From Branchiostoma belcheri (taxonomy: Eukaryota > Chordata > Leptocardii > Amphioxiformes > Branchiostomatidae), in assembly GCF_001625305.1 (NCBI RefSeq), contig NW_017803921.1, forward strand, positions 2,788,907 to 2,852,906: a DNA stretch of 64,000 bases. Direction: 5' to 3'. Positions 33,064 through 44,664 of the stretch are shown here, one piece after another. The notes beneath the pieces are model-generated. The model searched no databases and was not told where the DNA came from. It saw nothing but the letters and a program-made list of their open reading frames with translations. The translations under genes and the position numbers were made by a program. Every line of letters begins with the position of its first letter. Within the stretch, counting starts at the first letter, position 1.

Positions 33064-36000
33064 AAGTTACGAGTCGCCTTCTCAACGTTGCTATAGTGTA
33101 GGCTAAGAACCTATTCAAAGCTTTCTTAAACAGTGTCGACTTGCACATATTTGATATCTGTATGGCAGAGTAGAGGCTATACCATCCCCATTTTTAGCTT
33201 AAAACTAGATTACCATATCTTATCAGTTATTTGATAAGTGAGCCTTAAGCAATACCACTCCATAAGGCCATGTTGCTTCGATTATATGGATGACATCCTT
33301 GGGAACCCCAAAACTGATGCGCGCGTGCACATAAAAAAGTTTGGCAAAATAGTTGCTTTCAGTATGAATCTACGTGGTCATGAAGGTTGAACAAGTGACT
33401 AAACACACAGAGTATGGTATGGTGAATAAAAGACTTAATTTCTTCACATTTTCTTCTTTTCCTTTGGAAAGTCAATTTTGTCAGTCAATACAAAATGTAT
33501 TGTTTTCCATTTTTGTGACTTACGGCATGTATACCATTCTGCAGCGGCTTTGTATGATTTACAGTATGGCTGAAAACTTCTTTTTTTTTTGAACAAAAAA
33601 TTCATGCGTGCGAGGATGTTATCCATATAGTCAAATAAACATGGCCTAAGTAGGGACAGCTACAATGCTATACTACTCAGGTCTGCAACGGGCCCTGGCC
33701 CTGTTTCAACAAACTACTGTATACAGACACCACATGTTGTAGATCAGATTGCAGTCAAGGCCTCTCTCACGTAATTCGTAGCACATGGAAATTCTGGGGA
33801 AACCTTTTTTGTTTGAGAACGATCCCCCATTCAACCCTCCACTGTTGTGTTTACCTGGGTGTTGACATGAGTGGTCGTGCCGGTTCGTTGGGTATGTAAG
33901 ATCCGGGACATACCCACGTGATGTCAACATGGCGTCCACGTGTTACAGGTGAGATACAAGTAGAAGAAAAAATAAACCAACCAACCAACCAACTAACCAA
34001 CCAACCAACCAACCGACGAACCAACAAATAAACCATCAACTTATAACAGGTCGACTTCCAGAAACAAGTGAACAAACACTCAAACATACAGACCCAATGA
34101 AGCAAAGGACAGCCAAAACACCTAAGCAGCAAATTTAAACCAACCAACCAACCAACCAACCAACCAACCAACCAACCAACCAACCAACCAACAAACAAAC
34201 AAACAAACAAACAAACAGGCAGACACAACGAAACATGTACATGTATTGTTACAATTATGTTCTCTAAGTCCATAGTCCAAGGAGACTGAAAGCTTTTTTT
34301 TGTTCTGAAGAAAGGAAACCACAACAGCTGCTGTATTCAAAACAGGTCGTTATCCAGCACTGGTCGCTTTAGAGACACGTTTTCGCGACAGCTTGCATTA
34401 GATACTAATACATTATAAAGCTACGCGAAAAGAAATGATACATCATGGCAGAAAGCTACATACAACAAGCACACTACAGGGTAAGCGTTAGAAACGAGGA
34501 GCTCTGCTTTCTTTTCTTCCATCACTTTCTGGTATACTTTGTTTTCTCTACAGCTGCGCAAATAAGGAGGAGCAGCAGACATTGAGTCTGTCATTGCATG
34601 TAAAAGTAAAACGCTAGGTGGCGCTTCAACTGTATCTCATAGGTAGAATCATATTGGCCCTTTAAGGGCTCTAACAGGTGGTTTCTAGGATGGGGTCAAA
34701 AGAAAGGGTCCGGGAAATGAATTCACTCTGTGTTTAGTAACAGGTTGACATGTTAAGTTGTAATTTGAGTTGAATATGAACTAGAAAGTCTCACCAGTGA
34801 CGATGATGGCCACACAGAGGGCGGAGTTGATGTAATCAGACAGGTCAGATTCCTTCAGCTTCCAGGCCGCGAACTGAGCGGTGAAGGTAGCCAGACCTGG
34901 GGGGAGGGTAGAAGAAATATTCGTACTCTTAGCAAATTAACGATAAGAAAAATAGGTTGAACGTATCCTTTTTTAATGGTGCTTTTCATGTAACGTTTTA
35001 TTTTGAATAGATTAATAGAAGACATGTAGCGTCGTCATGAAAAGACATGTAGTGTTAATGAGGCTATGTTTCCTTAATTATATGGATGACGTTCGCGCGC
35101 GCATGAATTTTAATTTCGTCCGTCCGTTTCCCAAAAAAGTTTTCGACAAAACTGTAAATCGTACAAAACAGCTGCATAACGAGCAAATATATGCCGTAAA
35201 TAGCAAAACAAATGGCTAAGATCTTAAAAGAACACACAAGAAGACAGACGGATACACAGATTTTGGACAGACGAACCTTCTGCCGCCATGCCCTCCAGGT
35301 CAGAACAGTTGATGCAGGTTTCACACAGCTCCTCCCGGGCCTTGTCAGCGTGTCCTGCCGAGTACCCCAGCGTCCACACAAAATACGCCCAGCGAGCAGC
35401 GAGGATAGCGCCCGCGATCTAGTGATATAATATTTCATAACGTACAATGGTCATTCATCAGATAATCTGTATCTGTATAGCCGATATAACGGCGCGGCGC
35501 GGCGGCAGCTGGCTATTACACCGAACTACTTGTTGCACATCTAACTCTAAATAGCTAACTCTAAACATTGTTTAAAGCTATCTAGTGATTATTCCCTAAC
35601 TGTACCTGGTGGCAGCCAGTTCCACTCTACGTAAGATAGGATCAAACCACAATCTTTCCTTCAGATTTTATGTTTTGCCAAGAAACTGGGTCGAAAAAAA
35701 TACCATGAAATAGAATGAGAAACATGATAGAAAAGGTGCCTGGGGACATTTTTCTACGATAACTATTATGAAAATGCGTTCGAAATGGAAAACGTCACAA
35801 ATGTAGTTGATTCCTTACCTGCACGGCCACCTTGATGAGAGCAGATTTCACGGTAGTCAAGTTGCCCATGTAGTCCTCTAGAACACAGCACGGGCAGCCG
35901 GTGGCGTCCTCAAACACCTTACAGAAGCCGAGACACATAAGGAAACACACCACGGCAAACATCCACCACCCGTGGTCAGCCGTCACGAAGTCAGTCTCGA

Positions 36001-36148
36001 TGAAACAGGCACAGAACTGCCAAGTCGTGATGAGCTCGGCCCAGTACTCGTAGATGTTAGAAGGCAGGACGACCTTCCCCACAATTCGAAGCACTTGTGC
36101 GATGGCAAAGGTGACCACCATGAATCCGATGGACACTAGGACCGCCAT
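31284..36148 (-). CDS. AQP11-type superaquaporin, copy A (host unit, four coding exons)
   Basis: Exons 36148-35819, 35418-35277, 34896-34795 and 31474-31284 join in phase (765 nt, 254 aa). Second pore box NPA at residues 201-203 in FNPALAVS. A Cys sits nine residues after it (212), a mark of AQP11/12 superaquaporins. The tail VVYWIGPLIATALSYYL matches the last helix of human AQP11. Hydrophobic segments are placed as in a six-helix channel. The first box reads CPC (85-87) in GCPCCVLED instead of the family's NPC or NPA, which is unusual. A non-coding first exon (about 38465-38387) splices to an acceptor at 36236-36237. An in-frame stop upstream fixes the ATG at 36148. AQP11-like proteins usually sit in the ER and carry water, glycerol or peroxide; the substrate here is unknown. 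Copy B lies inside the last intron. Confidence 0.8.
33263..33648. mobile_element. MITE family 1 copy between aquaporin units
   Basis: 'aaggccatgttgcttcgatt' plus 'atatggatgacatcc' on the left, 'ggatgttatccatatagtca' plus 'aacatggccta' on the right. The interior has the shared 'cacacagagtatggtatggt' block. Confidence 0.8.
33970..34216. repeat. Tetranucleotide microsatellites (AACC)n and (AAAC)n
   Basis: Runs of 'aaccaaccaacc' at 33976-34015 and 34138-34190, followed by 'aaacaaacaaac' to about 34216. Apparent long open frames here on the minus strand (GWLVGWLV repeats) are products of the repeat. Confidence 0.9.
35054..35215. mobile_element. MITE family 1 fragment, copy A intron 2
   Basis: 'aatgaggctatgtttcctta' and 'atatggatgacgtt' resemble one terminus. 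'gcatgaattttaatttcgtc' and 'aaatcgtacaaaacagctgc' resemble the inner part of the opposite end, read in reverse. Confidence 0.5.
35467..35640. repeat. Dispersed repeat (ctatacagatac family), reverse copy
   Basis: Reverse complement of the 18838-19092 and 24553-24735 copies: 'tctgtatctgtatagccga', 'cggcagctggctatta', 'aacattgtttaaagctatc' and 'cctggtggcagcc'. Confidence 0.5.
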
Positions 36149-36289
36149 GTTTTGTGCTGCAGCGTCGACGTTTGTTAAAATTGAGCCCTTGTAGTAGCTT
36201 GTGATGCTGTTTGTCTACTTCACTGGGGTCTGTATCTGGAAAAGAAAGGACCAAAAGAGGAGTTTCACAAGTTGTTAAATACTCAAGCA

Positions 36290-36640
36290 ACTGGATAGAT
36301 TTTGAAAACTGTCAGACGTTTCAGGTAGCATTCATTACTTTTCCCAAGTGACTAAAAATCTGTGCGTGGTTAAACAGGTATTTCTAAAATAAAACATGAA
36401 CTGATTATGTTAATAGCGTGAAGACAATTTTTAGATAGTCCACAGGGAACAAATTAAACAAAGTTAATGCCAATAATTAGATGTGTTATTAGACAAGAAA
36501 ACACTTACTCAAGCAATTGGATAGATTTTGAAAACTGTCAGACGTCTCAACTTGCGTCCGCTACTTTTTCAGTCATCATATTGACGAAAGTAGTGGATGC
36601 TACTTGAAACGTCTAACAACTTCCAAACTTTCTTTTGTTT
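36290..36640. repeat. Repeat with inverted arms and hammerhead-like core
   Basis: 'caactggatagattttgaaa' plus 'actgtcagacgt' occurs at about 36291-36319 and again at 36518-36545. The plus strand at 36581-36609 reads TTGACGA, hairpin AAGTAG/CTACTT, then GAAA and CGTC. A relative with the helix AGGTAG/CTACCT is at 52964-52993, and an inverted relative at about 48990-49050. Confidence 0.5.
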
Positions 36641-37239
36641 CTCATTACCTAGTGGATGTCTAACCTTCACCGACAGATGAGCTATTTCCTAATCCGTCGT
36701 CTGCCTTGATTTTACATGGCAAGAAAATTCAGCCACGTTTTAGGGTATTTGTATTTTATAAAAAGCCGACGGAAACTTAGAACAGTGACGCTTATTCGAC
36801 TATTATTCTACATTAACGGTCGTGTGTATTGGTTTACATTTGGGTCAGCATTCGGCCATGTATGCCATAAATACATTTGCATTAGAGGTCATGTATTGGT
36901 TTATATGTGTGTTATAAAACACCACTAAGCCGGTGGCCCGTGGTGATATATTACCAGTCTACTGCTAAGCAGCATAAATAATAGATCAGAGCAATTTGCT
37001 GGTATTACTTTTGCACCGTTTCGCATTACTAAGTAATAACAATGCGCTGTACCGTACATGTACTCTGTGTCGCACTTACATCATGCGTGATCATACCGTA
37101 ATTTTGGCTATGATAATTCAAATGACACGAGGGTAGTCATGGTTGAAAGAGTACCATGCACTCCTGTTACACAGTAAAGAGGAAACTGTGGTCGTCTGTG
37201 TGTTTGTGACTGAAAATCTAAAACATTGGGGTATTTCCG

Positions 37240-37617
37240 TTAAAGCTGCATTATGTAACATTAGGACGATCCAAAACGTCAATTTTATGGTCATTTCTTT
37301 ACAAAGTAAGCTGAATTAACCCTACTAAATTGCAAATGTCATTCAGGAAGCGGAGGTGCCAAAATATGACACCTTACGAGTGCGTTTAAAAACTGGAAAC
37401 ACAGCTGTCAGCCATGTTTGTTTACATTCTGGTAGTTTGTGGTGGCACCACAAAACAAGTGCAGCTTCTGTCGGTTGCATTAGCGCCAACTATAAATGTC
37501 AGGAATGTGAGATAATTGCACAAGTATGTCGCGAAAAGTGGATGCGTACCGCTCCAGAGGATTTTCCATTAAAATATTTCACTTTTCGGTGCAAAAATGT
37601 TAAATAATGCTCCTTTA
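37240..37617. mobile_element. MITE family 4, full-length copy
   Basis: The left end 'ttaaagctgcattatgtaac' is inverted at the right 'gttaaataatgctccttta'. The interior is shared with 23678-23960. A third, partial left end lies at about 51195-51240. It lies in the 5' UTR intron of aquaporin copy A. Confidence 0.65.
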
Positions 37618-38386
37618 AGTGTCATTTCAAGGTGTTGCCCATATGGTATTTATAGCCACGCCTTTGTTTACTTCCCCCCTAGTCTAAAAGACGTAAACAA
37701 ATAACAAGTCCCCAATCTGTACCCTCTTATCGACTGTCCTGTTATGCCCCCCCCCCTCTGGGACTTTATTACAGATTTAGAACAGATTATAATTGAACAA
37801 AACACCATTTTGGATTATGATATCATCATGCACAGTTGTGTATAGCTACCATATAAACTGCAAGAAAGAAAGTGTTGGAATTTTAAACTTAATGACCAAC
37901 TTATTTCTCCAACTCCATTTATTGACAAAAAGGCTTAAAGTTTATGGAAAATTACAAGATAACGTGGGGATGATAACACAGCTGTTTGGGGGGTAAAATT
38001 CATTGTATATATTGACAACTGTAATTTTAACGGTAGAGTTGGAGTGTTTTCTTTTGAAATGTTTGCATTTTTTCTGCATCCACTGTGGTTTGACCTGTAT
38101 GTTCTGAATTTTGGGTCTATGACTCTGTTTTGACGCGTTGGACTTCATGTTTTCATACTGTATGTTATTCTTCTTTGTTTGTCTGAAAGTAACAATGTTG
38201 TGTCTTGTAATATGCTGCCTTCCCCTTGTCTAGAGATAAATAAATAAATCCACTGTGGATATATGGCCAACTGTTACCCACATAGCGATGGACATATACA
38301 TAAACAAAAACATTGCACGTGTCCTAGCGTGTCCTATCTCTATGTACGTCAGTTATGAAAGATGACGGTTCAAAATTATTCCTTAC

Positions 38387-38465
38387 CTTACGTCAGCGAC
38401 GTTGACGTTCCTTCGATTACAGAACGCCGTCCCACAGACGTTTCCTTGACGCTACCTCGTTGATC
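38387..38465 (-). other. Candidate 5' UTR exon of aquaporin copy A
   Basis: Minus-strand sequence about 30 bases downstream of a TATA box, ending at a consensus donor 'gtaagg' (38386-38381). It would splice to the acceptor 'cttttccag' ending at 36236, which opens the exon holding the copy A start codon. The 5' end is estimated from TATA spacing. Confidence 0.5.
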
Positions 38466-38490
38466 AAGCTGTTAGGAGGCAGAGAGGGGC

Positions 38491-38501
38491 TATTTATATA
38501 C
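38491..38501 (-). promoter_or_regulatory. TATA box for aquaporin copy A
   Basis: The minus strand reads TATATAAATAG, a canonical TATA element, positioned suitably before the candidate leader exon. Confidence 0.5.
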
Positions 38502-38742
38502 ACCTCTGGGGGATAGTATGGGCAGTATGCGCGTTGAGGGCGCCAAATACGGACCACATGTCCCATTAAAGGATATCTGTTGACGAGTCGCACGGCCGTT
38601 GGTGTTCCCTGTCGGACATTTCAAATTAGTGCGTCCCTTTCCGTCATCAGCCATAGCATAAATATTATGATAATGGGAGAAAAACACTTCTTTCCTATAG
38701 AATTTGATAATACAATATAATTTAACTTTCTTTTCTTCACAT

Positions 38743-39144
38743 GAGGCCATGTTGATTTGATTATATGGATGACATATTCTGGGAACCTCAAAACTGATGC
38801 GAGTATGCGAATAAAAGAGTTCAGCAAAAAAGCTGCTTTCATTATGAAATGTACGTGGTCATGGAAGTTAAACAAATGACTAAACACACAGAGTATGGTA
38901 TGGTGAATAATAGACTCTTCATTTTCATTTCTTCACATTTTCTTCTTTTCCTTTGGAATTGCTTTTTGGTGTTCTATGACATAAGTATGTTCTTCCAATA
39001 TTTTTTTTCGCAATTTACGGCATATATTTGCTCATTTTGCAGCTGCTTTGTACGATTTACAGTATGGTCGAGAACCTTTTTAGAAACGGCCGAAAATTCA
39101 TGCGCGCGTGGATGTCATCCATATAATCAAATTAACATGGCCTA
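38743..39144. mobile_element. MITE family 1, full-length copy
   Basis: 'gaggccatgttgatttgatt' plus 'atatggatgacat' on the left, 'gtggatgtcatccatataat' plus 'taacatggcct' on the right, giving inverted termini of about 35 bases. About 400 bases long and non-coding. Confidence 0.85.
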
Positions 39145-39536
39145 AACGACTGGATTAGGCTTTACAGTACTCCCTCTGTTGATAATGAGATGATCCCTTC
39201 AATCCAGCCACAACGCAGTTTCTATTTGTTTCGCCAGGGGACATTTAAAGCAATATTCTGCCGTGCACACTTGCAGGCATTCTAGAAATTGGTTCCCCGT
39301 CATTGCATACCCGTCATTTGACATTAGAAAAAGGAGAGAAATCTCTTTGGGCAATTTCATTTGCTAAAAAGCCTCCCCTTTTACATAAAAAATGATAGAG
39401 ATAGTGGACGATATAAAATCCCTGGCACTTTTGATCAATTACTTACGTCACGTATCAGTAAAATCTCGTGTGAATAAGGTCACGTGTTTGTAAACCGTAA
39501 TTCTCGCGAGATCACGTGGTGAAGTGATTGGTCATC

Positions 39537-39564
39537 CTGATGAAGGCGACAGTGGTCGCTGAAA
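39537..39564 (+). ncRNA. Hammerhead-ribozyme-like core
   Basis: CTGATGA, then hairpin GCGAC/GTCGC with a short loop, then GAAA. This is the conserved arrangement of hammerhead core boxes around helix II. Helices I and III are not convincing by eye, so activity is uncertain. Confidence 0.35.
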
Positions 39565-40717
39565 ATTTGATCCCTGTAAATAGTGTGTGTTGGAATAAAG
39601 TTCAACCTTTTACTATGATTACTACCAACACAGATGAACTTTCATGATAATAAAAATTATATACATGGCAAGCATACCTTGATAAAGTAAGGCGCCTGCC
39701 TTTTCTTTCTGAAAACCACTCCTCTTCAAATACATATATCCTTTCGCTTGTAATATTTCCATAATCACTTATCTTTTCCATAGAGTATGATTTGACCCAT
39801 GATCTCCTAAATAACCCTGGCATGAATTGGGGTAACGGAAAACGATTTTGATTTGTCCCATTTTGGCTTTCTCATATTATGTTTTCATGTAACAAATGTA
39901 TTTTTGTTTATGTATATTTTCGACCAGTAATTTTGTCTTATTTATGTCTCACAATTACCAATGTTACAATTTTCCTAAGTTTATTTCCTTTGTTATGCTT
40001 GATTTCAATGTTTCTCTTTTCTGGGCCCCATTGAAACCCATTTTTTGGTCAAAATTGAATGGGATACCTAGCCGCCTGCAGATTCAATAAACAAATAAAA
40101 ATAAATAAATAAAATAAATACTACAATTCATAGCCTGTCTTACCGTTGTCTCTCTTTTTGCCATGTTGGCGGTACATCTAAGGCAAACGTCGGGTGTTTC
40201 TCCCGGCATTTTCTACCAGCTCAGCCAGCGAACTGGTAGCCATCCTACGGTGTCACCTCCGTGCATATACCATAAAGTCAGCATTTTTTTGGAAACGACA
40301 AATTGTCACCTATTTTGTAACTGAAAACCAATCCCCATCACAAAATACATAACACACCCTGAAAAGATATCAGGACGTCTACAATGATTAGCTTGTGAAA
40401 AAGTGATAACATTTTTTAGCCATCAGTGTTGAAATGTGTAGAGAAAATGTCGTTGTTTACGGTACTCCTTAAAATGGGGCCAGCGCGGGCGTTGGGCCCT
40501 GTGACGGGTAGAGGAATTCCAGAGTACCAGTTGGAAAATATCGATTATTGATTTGCTGCTTTCTGCCAGCCAACCGGCAGCTGTAGTTAACTGCACTATT
40601 TAGGTCGGAGGCTATACCCGGGGTTGAACAGATAATGTTTCGAACTCATTTTCCTGAACAGTGACAGAATATTACAATTATGTTCCTCTTTAATGGGGGT
40701 TAAATACATTATTTATG

Positions 40718-40890
40718 TACCGGGTTCCAGGTTCGGCTAACGTTCGGGAGCACTCTGATCAGATTTACGCCAAGACTACTTATTGTATGCAACTCTAAAT
40801 GAATTTGAGTTATATTTGAGTCAAATTTGACAACCAAACGCGCCCCTAACACTGCTGGCCTACTTCCGAATGGTTAGCTGGTGTTAATGA
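40718..40890. mobile_element. MITE family 5 fragment
   Basis: 'ttcggctaacgttcgggagc' plus 'actctgatcagattta' and 'tttgagtcaaatttgac' follow the order of the copy at 44665-45110. Confidence 0.55.
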
Positions 40891-41837
40891 CCTTGACCTT
40901 TGACCCCATATGGACCACGTCCTTTCTACTTCTGAAGTAAATGGTGACATATAATCAAAAATTGATATTTTTCGATGTAACTTCATGAACTGATAAAATT
41001 AGGTCCAAGGATTACAAAAATGATAATTTGTCTCGATATGTTGTTTCTACGAGGAGTTATGGACCTTTGAAATTCGATTTTTTTCGTAAAAAAGGGTAAA
41101 CAAATGTTATTCTCTGGCTGTCTAATACCCCCAAATTTCGCTATGCAAGCAAGTATAGGTTTTGGCAATGTTTTAGAATTGTTGAAACAATTTGTTGTAC
41201 AGACATACATGTACTCGTACATGTGTAAGGCGCTGAACCACATTTGCATATTATCCCCTTAGCTAGAAGTGATGTCACATCCTTACGTCATACAGGTGAG
41301 CTTCCGGTCCGGTTCAAACATGGCCGACACTGATAATGGCATGGCCGCAGGCAGTACGTGATAAGAAAGGAACCAAAACAAAATGTGTTTACAAGGATAG
41401 GAGCTTTCAGTACTACGATATATCTACTTTCCATATCACTGCGTTATAAACAATGTTTCCGGTATTTCAAACGTGTCCTTGATAACTCAGTTCGAACCTT
41501 TAAGTTTAATGAGTATGAATATGATACAAATGATAATGCATAACTGTTTCTGTCCTCATTGTGCAGTTAGACATCATGTGAACTTTATTGGCACAACAAA
41601 GTGCAGAGACTTTCGTACGATATATGTAACTGTTCTACGGTCTAAACATTCCATGATATATTTACCTATTTGTACACGTGCACAGTATGGGTTATTACCT
41701 TCTAGAATGAAGTTGAAGTTATCTATTACATGAAATGTAACAAATTCTGCTGAGCAGGCTGAAAGAAGGTTAGGCAGCTTTTTGTGCGTTTATCATCATA
41801 TAGTGGACAATCCATAATAAAATTGTATGAAATACTG

Positions 41838-41935
41838 ACTCAAATGTGCTAATGTGAAGCAGCATGTGTCAATATCACAAATATTGCCTTATTGAGAATA
41901 TTTCCAGTTTTGCTGCCCTGAAATTGCATTGGACA
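41838..41935. mobile_element. MITE family 2 fragment
   Basis: 'gaatatttccagttttgctg' then 'ccctgaaattgcattgga' is the right terminus of the family. Confidence 0.55.
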
Positions 41936-42251
41936 CGCTTTACAGCCAAGTTTGGTATCGTATGTAGTACATCGTGCTTCAGGCGCCTAACCCTTCAGCA
42001 CATGGGACTAACATCACTGGCGAACAGAAGAGAACAGATGTGTCTCAACTTCGCGCAGTAGCGGATGGAGTCAAACTTCAGAGACTGGCGACCGTTGTCA
42101 AGGGGCTAGATATCCGGGAGGCGGCTGGAAAAAGTAGACATTGGCCAAGCAGACAGATCATATGCCAAGGGAGTTGGTCGGCGCTGAGAGAACAATTTGC
42201 CGTTCTCTTAGCGCGGACCATCTCCCTTGCATACGAGTATCAACTGAATTG

Positions 42252-42335
42252 AATTTTATGGATGACACCCTCTGAAGACCCCTAACTAGTACTAGTGCGT
42301 GCAAGCGAATAAAAAAATCCAGCCCAAAAATACTG
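42252..42335. mobile_element. MITE family 1 fragment
   Basis: 'tatggatgacaccctctgaa', 'gtgcgtgcaagcgaataaaa' match the left portion of the family only. Confidence 0.45.
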
Positions 42336-42489
42336 CTACACCGCAGAAAAAGGCTGATATTGTGAATTTGTGGTAGTATATAGAGACTTTTTCGACAAGC
42401 CGGCACCGTGATGCTGGCCTTTTGCGGAATTTAGGACTGAACACGCTCTGTACTGAGTTCTCGAGTTCCATGGAGCTTCGACAGCCTGG

Positions 42490-42560
42490 GTGCCATCCTC
42501 CATATAGGTACCGCCGGCTCCCTATTATCTCTAGCTACCATGGACTATGGAGGATGGCAC
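42490..42560. repeat. Hairpin 1 (tgccatcctccata arms)
   Basis: 'tgccatcctccata' (42491-42504) and 'tatggaggatggca' (42546-42559) are perfect inverted 14-base arms around a 41-base loop. Confidence 0.75.
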
Positions 42561-42567
42561 ACACAAA

Positions 42568-42649
42568 ACGTCATTCACCTTCTCCTTTATGTGTGTCAGC
42601 CTTCGTTTGAACAAACGCTAACACACAAACAGGAGAAGGTGAATGACGT
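42568..42649. repeat. Hairpin 2 (acgtcattcaccttctcct arms)
   Basis: 'acgtcattcaccttctcct' and 'aggagaaggtgaatgacgt' are perfect 19-base inverted arms. 'cgtttgaacaaacg' in the loop is itself palindromic. It starts eight bases after hairpin 1. Confidence 0.8.
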
Positions 42650-42771
42650 TCGGAGGGACACAAGTGCCAATTCCAAACGTCGTTAGCAAATCAAAGACAC
42701 TGGTCACTGTCTGCTGCACTCCTGCCATCAGCTCAAAGCACTTCCATCAGCAGGAAGGCCTTCTCATCCTT

Positions 42772-43110
42772 ACGCCACACCAATTTAATTTGTTTCAGGA
42801 AAAATATGAAGCGGCAGGGCGAAAGAAAAATACAAAAGAGGTCTAGGCATCCTATTATAGCCTCATAATGCTTCGATAGGAGCCATGAAGTCAACACAAA
42901 AGGCTGGGTTAAAATTCAAACAATGAATTATGAACTTTAATCGGACCACTGCATTGATAGATGGAAAAACTGTAACAACTAGGAAGAAAATGACTTTCCT
43001 CAACTGTTGGGGCAAGATATGAGCATATTTGAGTTGGTTTTTTTTTGCAAATCAGAAAAAAATGAAGAGGCAAATCCGAGAACCAACAAATTAAATTGGT
43101 GTGGCCTTAG
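42772..43110. mobile_element. MITE family 3, full-length copy
   Basis: The left 'cacaccaatttaatttgttt' and right 'caacaaattaaattggtgtg' ends are inverted repeats. The interior matches 8174-8490. A fragment of the left end is present in a CYP20A1 intron at about 27417-27460. Confidence 0.8.
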
Positions 43111-43488
43111 CAACAATTTTATCTTACACCGGTGACTCACCGGATTCCGAGCCAACATGTACAGACAGTTTTTTTCAAGACAACACGTGTGTGTCAATGA
43201 AGGTTAGACATCCAGGTAATGAGATACACACGGAATTCTATCTATGGCAATCACTCGAGATCTTTATTTGCAATCAGATACAGATTCATGTACGGATGCA
43301 TTCATGTGCATATACAGAATTGTTGCTCAGGCAACTGGATAGATTTTTGGTATAGATTTGCATAATTTTTGCTGTTTACGATAATACTATTTTATAATTT
43401 CCTTTGTTCTGGCAATTAGCCTTCAGGAATGAATTTGTAATAAACATCTATATCATAACTGGCAGTTTTCAATTTTTTTACAGCCACA

Positions 43489-43730
43489 TAAAACACATAG
43501 AATATGTCATGGCGAATGATAGACTCTTCATTTTCATACTTTTTTATGTTTTCTTATTTTCCTCTGAAATTCATTTTGGCATTCTACGACATAATATAAA
43601 TACGCAATATCTTTTTAATTTATGGCATATATTTCCTCATTTTGGACTGCTTTGTGCGATTTACAGTATAGTGGAAATATACGAGAATTCATGCACCCAC
43701 GGATGTCATCAATATAATCATATTAAGCAT
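43489..43730. mobile_element. MITE family 1, left-truncated copy
   Basis: Shares 'gatagactcttcattttcat', 'tttgtgcgatttacagtat' and the right end 'ggatgtcatcaatataatca'. Confidence 0.65.
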
Positions 43731-44664
43731 ATAAGAGCCCCAAGATGAAGCCTATAATAGTATATACTACTACGAAACCAGAAGTACGTCCTTTTGGTAT
43801 ATAACTAAGAGGCATGCATGATCCTCTGGTTTATTTTCTAAGGCGATACAATGTCGACCTAGCTACCAAAGAGCCCATTAGTAGGCCATCTATAGCAACA
43901 CAAAGCTCAATCAGTATGTAAAGTATTAAACCCAAAGTGCGGATTTCGCCAGAAAAGCCTCAAAAGCGGCAATATCTTTCTTGTTGGCCTACTGATAGAC
44001 TTCCAAATGTCATCAAGTCCTAAGTAGCTTTCAAATACGGATTTGAAGCTAAACCTTGGTATTTGCAAGATCAGTGTTTTGTAGGTTATCCAAAAGCCTT
44101 TGATCCTCTTAACGTTTATTTTTTGACATCAAAAGCTTTCTTAACATCATTGTTTGCAATGTAAAAACGGTTGTAGACCAACAAATTTTATGTGAAGAAC
44201 AGAAGATATACAATTTTCCCCCACAGTCACCCATTGAATTCACAGACTGAAGACGTTTGTAGTCGCCAGTGGATCAGCATCTTCAATAGTATTACATATG
44301 TCGCTCTCTTCGTATCCAAATCCTCTGTCTGAGTCGTTTGGCGTTTTTATGATGCACAGCGTGACTTTTACTGTCATGTTACACAAAAGAGGAAGATTCA
44401 TTTTGTTGTCGGCACACATTCACACTCTATAGCTAGATGTAGCCCGGCTCAATGTTGTATCTGTGCGTGGGAAGACAGCAAACACTTTGCTGACCTTTTT
44501 ATTCAAGTCAGTGAAATAATAATTAAGGTATTTCACATTATACATCCCACAATTTGTTCTGTGTTACATCACAAGTAAAGGCGAAGAATAACAACGTGTA
44601 TTCCTGTCATCACACTTCTCGAAATGCGGGGTTAAATTTAAACCACAGTGATAAATTCCACGTA

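Noticed and set aside
34136-34216. CRISPR-like regular repeat
   Set aside because: The spacing is a simple tetranucleotide with no spacers, in a eukaryotic genome.
33851-34340. Minus-strand frames with GWLVGWLVGWLV
   Set aside because: Translation of an (AACC)n microsatellite.
41313-41364. ATG-led stretch MADTDNGMAAG before a gtacgt donor as a first exon
   Set aside because: Attractive start context, but no downstream exon or frame partner could be identified, so it is mentioned only in the regional entry.
42422-42610. Plus-strand open frame over the double hairpin
   Set aside because: It spans two perfect hairpins and has no coding support; the inverted repeats explain the sequence.
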